64,000 bases of DNA from assembly GCA_964496575.1 (NCBI GenBank), contig CAZCAC010000025.1:18777-82776 (forward strand), in the 5' to 3' direction. The notes under the pieces were generated by a model. That model ran no database searches. It was not told where the DNA came from and worked only from the letters and a program-made list of their open reading frames with translations. This DNA is from CAZCAC01 sp964496575. Its GTDB lineage: Bacteria; Planctomycetota; UBA1135; GCA-002686595. Position numbers and translations under genes: made by a program. This document shows positions 60,396 through 64,000 of the stretch, in pieces (within the stretch, counting starts at the first letter, position 1; every line of letters begins with the position of its first letter).

Positions 60396-61925
60396 CTACC
60401 GCTTCGACGGTAAGGAGGTCCCGCCCCAGCGGCTGGGCACCACCACCTCGAGCTCGCCGGTCGGGCGCGAGACGTGCACGGCGCACGCGAGACACGGGTC
60501 GAAAGAGTGCACCACCCGCAGGAGCTCGATCGGGTACTGCTGGTCCTGAACGTGGGTCCCGTGCAGGGCCTGCTCGATCGGACCGGGGAGCTTGTTGCGG
60601 CAGCGCGGCGAAGCATTCCAGCAAGTGGGGGTGACGACCTGGTATCGTTCGATCACGCCTGCGGTGATCTTCACCCAGTGTCCGAGCGCACCGCGCGGCG
60701 CCTCGGTCAAGCCGTAGGCGAGCGCGTTGGTCGGGATCGTGTGCTGGGCGAAAGAAGTGCTGCCGACGTTCACCTGGTCGATCCAGCCGTCCATCGCGTG
60801 GGCGATCTTGGAGCTCTCCAGCGCTCGTGCCAGGTGCCGGTCGATGACCGAGATGCCGTTCTGGTAGTCCCCGTTGACCCACATGCGCGCCAGCGGGCCG
60901 ACCTCCTGCGGCGTTCCGTCGTAGCGCGGCGCCTTGCACCAGGAGTAGGCTCCATCCTTCGGGTACTGCGGCACGGTGGATCCGGCGCCCGGCGGCAGGC
61001 CACTCGTGCTGTCCGCGTACCAGGATCGTGTCACGTCCTCGGTGATCGCGCCGACGTCCACGGGTAGCACGCCCGGGGTGCCCAGCAGGGCGCGACCGCG
61101 GCCGAGCAGCTTGTTGCTTCCGCTCGAGTCGAGGTCGAACACCCCGTAGGCCAGGAGCTCGGTCGGTCCGCCACCGATCTCGTAGTAGTCGCTGTAGACG
61201 CTGCCCAGCAGCTGGACGTCGGGAACGTAGACGTTGTCGATGAAGTCGATGAGCTCGTCGAGAAGGACGTGCGCTTCGGCGAGTTGAGCAGAGGTCGGCT
61301 TGTTGGTGAATCCCCCGGGCATGAACGCCGCCAGGTGCGGAAGCTTGCCGCCGAAGATCGCCCCGAGCGTGTGGGCCTTGCGCCGCATCTCCAGCGCCTG
61401 GAGGTAGTGCTGGACCAGGAGATCACTGGTCGCCTGGTCGAAGCGCCGGTCCACCTGCCAGTCCGGCTCCCACGGCGGGATGTCCGGACCGTCGACGAAG
61501 TCGAGAACCGCGAGGTGGTAGAAGTGCAGGATGTGGCTCTGGAGGAAATTCGCCCCGAGCGCCAGGTTGCGCTGTACGCGGGCGTTGGCTGGCGGAGTCA
61601 CGCCAGCGGCGGCGTCGAGGGTTTCCACCGCGGCCTGGGCGTGGGAGACGGGGCAGACGCCGCAGATGCGCTGCGTGATGGCCACGGCATCCCAGGGGTG
61701 GCGATTCTGCAGGACCATCTCGAAGCCGCGGAAGAGTGCGCCAACGGCCTCGGCCCGGTAGACGCGCCAGGCGCTACCGGGGTCCTGCTCCACCTGAACG
61801 TCGATCCTGAGGTGTCCTTCGATCCGCGACACCGGATCGATGGAGATGGAGCGAGGGTTCAGGCGGGTCGCGGACTTCTGCGACGGGAGCTGGGGCGCGG
61901 GGGAGGGTTGCATGGGACTCGGCAT
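60396..61925 (-). CDS. [NiFe]-hydrogenase large subunit
   Basis: A 509-aa catalytic subunit carrying the Ni-Fe site. The nickel ligands are in the L1 motif RICGVCPVSHA (C88, C91) and the L2 motif DPCLACAVH (C478, C481). A 25-residue tail after H484 is the expected substrate of the adjacent protease. The N-terminal DPVSRIEGHLRIDV is a family signature. It oxidises H2 (or makes it) with the upstream small subunit, 20 nt away. The sequence fits group 1 respiratory uptake enzymes because its partner has a Tat signal; the exact subgroup needs a tree. Confidence 0.92.
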   Translation of the reverse strand: MPSPMQPSPAPQLPSQKSATRLNPRSISIDPVSRIEGHLRIDVQVEQDPGSAWRVYRAEAVGALFRGFEMVLQNRHPWDAVAITQRICGVCPVSHAQAAVETLDAAAGVTPPANARVQRNLALGANFLQSHILHFYHLAVLDFVDGPDIPPWEPDWQVDRRFDQATSDLLVQHYLQALEMRRKAHTLGAIFGGKLPHLAAFMPGGFTNKPTSAQLAEAHVLLDELIDFIDNVYVPDVQLLGSVYSDYYEIGGGPTELLAYGVFDLDSSGSNKLLGRGRALLGTPGVLPVDVGAITEDVTRSWYADSTSGLPPGAGSTVPQYPKDGAYSWCKAPRYDGTPQEVGPLARMWVNGDYQNGISVIDRHLARALESSKIAHAMDGWIDQVNVGSTSFAQHTIPTNALAYGLTEAPRGALGHWVKITAGVIERYQVVTPTCWNASPRCRNKLPGPIEQALHGTHVQDQQYPIELLRVVHSFDPCLACAVHVSRPTGELEVVVPSRWGGTSLPSKR

Positions 61926-61945
61926 CTTCAGGCTCCTCGGTCGGC

Positions 61946-62842
61946 TCAGTCGTGAACGAATAGGGGATCAGAGGTGGGGAAGTCCGGCTCGGTACAACCG
62001 ATGCAGTTGGAGCCGGCCCCTATGCACCAGTTCGCTCCTTCATTGAAGTACTGGAAGACGCAGGGGCCGACCGTGTCCTCGCCGCGGCACCCCAGGTCCT
62101 CCTTGCAGCGATTGAACTGGCCCCAGTGGTCGGCCTCCTGACTGTGCCGCCGGGGGCAGTCCTGGTGAACGGTCCGGTAGAACAGGGCCGTCGGTCGCCC
62201 GTGCACGTCCAGGGGGATGGTGTTCCCTGCAAGGTACTCGGCGATCACGTAGACCAGCCAGTCGGGGTGCGGTGGGCAACCCGGAACGTTGATCGTCGGG
62301 AGCCCCGTGGCCTGGGAGACGGTCTGGATCCCGGTGGGGTTCGGAGGAGCCGCGGGGATCCCGCCAAACGCGCTGCAGGTTCCCGCGCAGATGATCGCCG
62401 CCGCACGGCCCGCGAGCATCTGCACCGCCTGGAGGAAGGTGACGTGTTGCCCGCCTTCGCTCCAGGTCCAGCAGGTGTTGCCGCCGAAAGCGGTCGGCAC
62501 ACCTCCCTCGACGACCAGCACGTAACCGCCGGCCTGGAAGGCGGCCGTCAATGCGTCCACGGCCGTCTCGCCCGCGCCCGTCATCAGCGTCGGGTGGTAG
62601 GCCAGGTTGATGACGTTGATCAGAATGTCGGCGGCATCCGGCGGCAGGTTGGGATCGTCGGAAACGTAGTTGAGGAAGGACACCGAGCATCCCGAACAAC
62701 TCGCGCCCTGTACCCACAGCACCGTGGGGCCGCCCGGATTGCTCACGGCGGTCGTGAGCGCCTCGAGCGTCGCCGTGGAGAACCCCAGCATCGCCGCGGA
62801 TCCACTGCAGTACTTTAGGAAACTTCGCCTTGAAATCAGCAT
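61946..62842 (-). CDS. [NiFe]-hydrogenase small subunit with Tat signal
   Basis: A 298-aa electron-transfer subunit. The N-terminus SRRSFLKYCSG is a twin-arginine signal that would export the folded heterodimer. Fe-S ligands are visible: the proximal set C49-x2-C52 (GASCSGC), CAGTCSAFGG and PGCPPHPDW. The C-terminal clusters are NRCKEDLGCRGE, CVFQYFNEGANWC and CIGCTEPDFP. The protein stops 11 residues after these, with no membrane anchor helix. The ATG at 62842 has AAGAGGA upstream; an in-frame GTG at 62869 would add 9 residues. hypB lies upstream and the large subunit downstream in one apparent operon. Confidence 0.91.
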   Translation of the reverse strand: MLISRRSFLKYCSGSAAMLGFSTATLEALTTAVSNPGGPTVLWVQGASCSGCSVSFLNYVSDDPNLPPDAADILINVINLAYHPTLMTGAGETAVDALTAAFQAGGYVLVVEGGVPTAFGGNTCWTWSEGGQHVTFLQAVQMLAGRAAAIICAGTCSAFGGIPAAPPNPTGIQTVSQATGLPTINVPGCPPHPDWLVYVIAEYLAGNTIPLDVHGRPTALFYRTVHQDCPRRHSQEADHWGQFNRCKEDLGCRGEDTVGPCVFQYFNEGANWCIGAGSNCIGCTEPDFPTSDPLFVHD

Positions 62843-63014
62843 TGACTTCGTCCTCTTGCTGGTGACCACCTGGAGCGACCTGTCGATCCGTTGGTCCCCA
62901 ATCTAGCAGAGATCCCGCCAACCTGCCGGAGGAGGAAAAGGTGAGTCGCAGAATTGCGAAAGCTGTTTGAATTCCGGAGTGGAGCTCGCACTCCTCGCTT
63001 CCGACATGACGCGG

Positions 63015-63701
63015 TCAGCAGAAGTGCTTAGCGAGTTCCGTCAAACCTTCACCGCTTTTCGCCGAGGTCACCAGAGTGGACAGGCCCGGCGAGATCTCCT
63101 CGATCAGGCGGAGAGCTTCCTCCACGTCGAAGTCGACGTGTGGAAGTAGATCGTTCTTGGTGATCAGGACGAGATCCGCCTCGCGGAAGCAAACGGGGTA
63201 CTTCTGAGGTTTGTCGGTGCCCTCGGTGACGGAGAGGCACAGGATCCGCAGCGATTCGCCGAGCGGGAACATCGAAGGGCACACCAGGTTGCCGACGTTC
63301 TCGACCAGCACCAGGACGCGGGGCTCGAGGGGCAAATGCCCCAGTGCGTGCTCGATCTGGTGAGCGGTCAGGTGGCAGGCCGTGCCGGTCTGAATCTGAT
63401 GCACCGGGGCGCCGACGGCCTGGATGCGCCTCGCGTCGTTGTCGGTCGCCAGGTCCCCTTCGACGACCACGCAGGGCCGTTGCCCCTGCAGGAGGGGAAT
63501 TAGTTTGGCTAGCAACTCGGTCTTGCCGCAGCCCGGGCTGCCGACGACGTTCACCAGCATCCCACCCAGCTCGTCCATCCGGCCGCGAACGCGCTCGGCG
63601 TGAGCGCGATCGTGGGCCAGGACGTCCTGCTCCACCTGAATCGTCCTTCCCGGTGCACCCGTCTGGGCTTCCGTCTGCCCGCATCCGCAATGGTCACACA
63701 T
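63015..63701 (-). CDS. hypB: Hydrogenase nickel-incorporation GTPase HypB
   Basis: A 228-aa GTPase delivering nickel to the hydrogenase precursor. The N-terminal CDHCGCG is the high-affinity nickel motif (C2, C5, C7). GTPase motifs follow: GSPGCGKTE (P-loop), VVEGDLATDNDARRI, VENVGNLVCPS and TKNDLLP. A His-rich stretch is absent, as in many homologues. Its start overlaps the end of hypA by 8 bases, and 172 bp separate it from the small-subunit start. A standard HypB in every visible respect. Confidence 0.93.
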   Translation of the reverse strand: MCDHCGCGQTEAQTGAPGRTIQVEQDVLAHDRAHAERVRGRMDELGGMLVNVVGSPGCGKTELLAKLIPLLQGQRPCVVVEGDLATDNDARRIQAVGAPVHQIQTGTACHLTAHQIEHALGHLPLEPRVLVLVENVGNLVCPSMFPLGESLRILCLSVTEGTDKPQKYPVCFREADLVLITKNDLLPHVDFDVEEALRLIEEISPGLSTLVTSAKSGEGLTELAKHFC

Positions 63702-64000
63702 CGTTCACCTCGAATTCCACGATCCGGAGCTCTCGTCCTTCGCGCACCGTCACCGGGGCGTGGTCGCAGCGGGGACACCGGTCCCACATCGAGTCTACCG
63801 AAAACGCCTCGCGACAGGCGGGGCAGGTGGCCTCGGCTTCGAGCAGTCTCAGATCGAGGACTGCTCCTTCCATCCCGTGGTGACCGGCGACCAGGGTGAA
63901 GCCGAACTCGAGCGCATCGGCGACGACGCCGCAGAAGGGACCCACCTGTTGGCGACGACGTGAATCCGCGGGATTCTGACGACGGTCGTCATCGCCGCGG
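63694..64000 (-). CDS. hypA: Hydrogenase nickel chaperone HypA, partial at window edge, possible frameshift
   Basis: The C-terminal two-thirds of HypA are clear from 63945: GPFCGVVADALEFGF, then the zinc site CPAC / CPRC (ATCPACREAF, DRCPRCDHA) and GRELRIVEFEV. Upstream of 63945 the same frame reads an unlike Arg/Asp/Gln-rich sequence, whereas the next frame (from about 63991) reads TTVVRIPRIHVVANR, which resembles the HypA strand before GPFCGVV. A one-base slip near AACAGGTGGG (63940-63953) would explain this, as would a sequencing error. The true N-terminus (MHE) lies beyond the edge. Overlaps hypB by 8 bases. Confidence 0.75.
   Translation of the reverse strand, partial: RGDDDRRQNPADSRRRQQVGPFCGVVADALEFGFTLVAGHHGMEGAVLDLRLLEAEATCPACREAFSVDSMWDRCPRCDHAPVTVREGRELRIVEFEVNDV

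Noticed and set aside
1..64000. CRISPR arrays, tRNA/rRNA genes, insertion sequences, prophage
   Set aside because: Looked for regular spaced repeats, cloverleaf-like stems, transposase motifs and phage genes; none were convincing.

Overview
The window is about 64 kb of very GC-rich bacterial DNA, roughly 70% by eye. It looks like a planctomycete, probably from one of the poorly cultured lineages rich in secreted FG-GAP proteins. The signs are: four secreted proteins sharing a C-terminal domain (CPC-NDNDG ... GDGLRCAGG ... YQ-WYRN), HEAT-repeat proteins ending in a W-x2-WW motif (two also carry a VWA domain), an ECF sigma factor overlapping a Ser/Thr kinase gene, SUMF1-type proteins beside YVTN/cytochrome c proteins, and a CRTAC1/UnbV protein. 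This assignment rests on gene content only. I saw no rRNA, tRNA, CRISPR array, transposase or phage gene.

Layout. 1-1.5 kb: a hipBA-type pair, hipA cut by the left edge. 1.8-8.5 kb: a sulfatase-fold hydrolase, fabG, a receptor Ser/Thr kinase with a Cache sensor, a RelE-like/FHA fusion and a DUF302 protein. 8.8-23.8 kb: envelope and housekeeping genes (GT-C-like membrane proteins, a CPA1 antiporter, trmL, a MOP-type transporter, HEAT and HEAT-VWA proteins, an RlmD/RumA-type RNA methyltransferase, AlgH, a NadR-like ATPase). A 310-bp palindrome lies at about 10.6 kb and an intergenic repeat at 14.1 kb. 24-32.3 kb: an AsmA-like protein, an unknown protein, a TMTC-like TPR glycosyltransferase and an FG-GAP protein.

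32.5-44.2 kb holds the most unusual system. A tight five-gene operon encodes a diheme cytochrome c lipoprotein, two YVTN/cytochrome c proteins and two SUMF1-fold proteins that lack the formylglycine-generating cysteines. It converges on a CRTAC1/UnbV-thioredoxin-TPR gene interrupted by one in-frame TGA. 44.5-57.7 kb: more secreted repeat proteins (FG-GAP, HAF), the ECF sigma/kinase pair, a coiled-coil lipoprotein and a second HEAT-VWA protein. Between these lie several inverted repeats and a second copy of the 14-kb repeat.

57.9-64 kb: a response regulator and a double-PAS histidine kinase with a degenerate ATP-binding domain, convergent with a [NiFe]-hydrogenase cluster. On the minus strand the cluster reads hypA-hypB-small subunit (Tat signal)-large subunit-maturation protease. 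The hydrogenase should be exported and periplasmic. Together with the cytochrome c operon it suggests a respiratory, redox-active periplasm, although no gene here connects the two.
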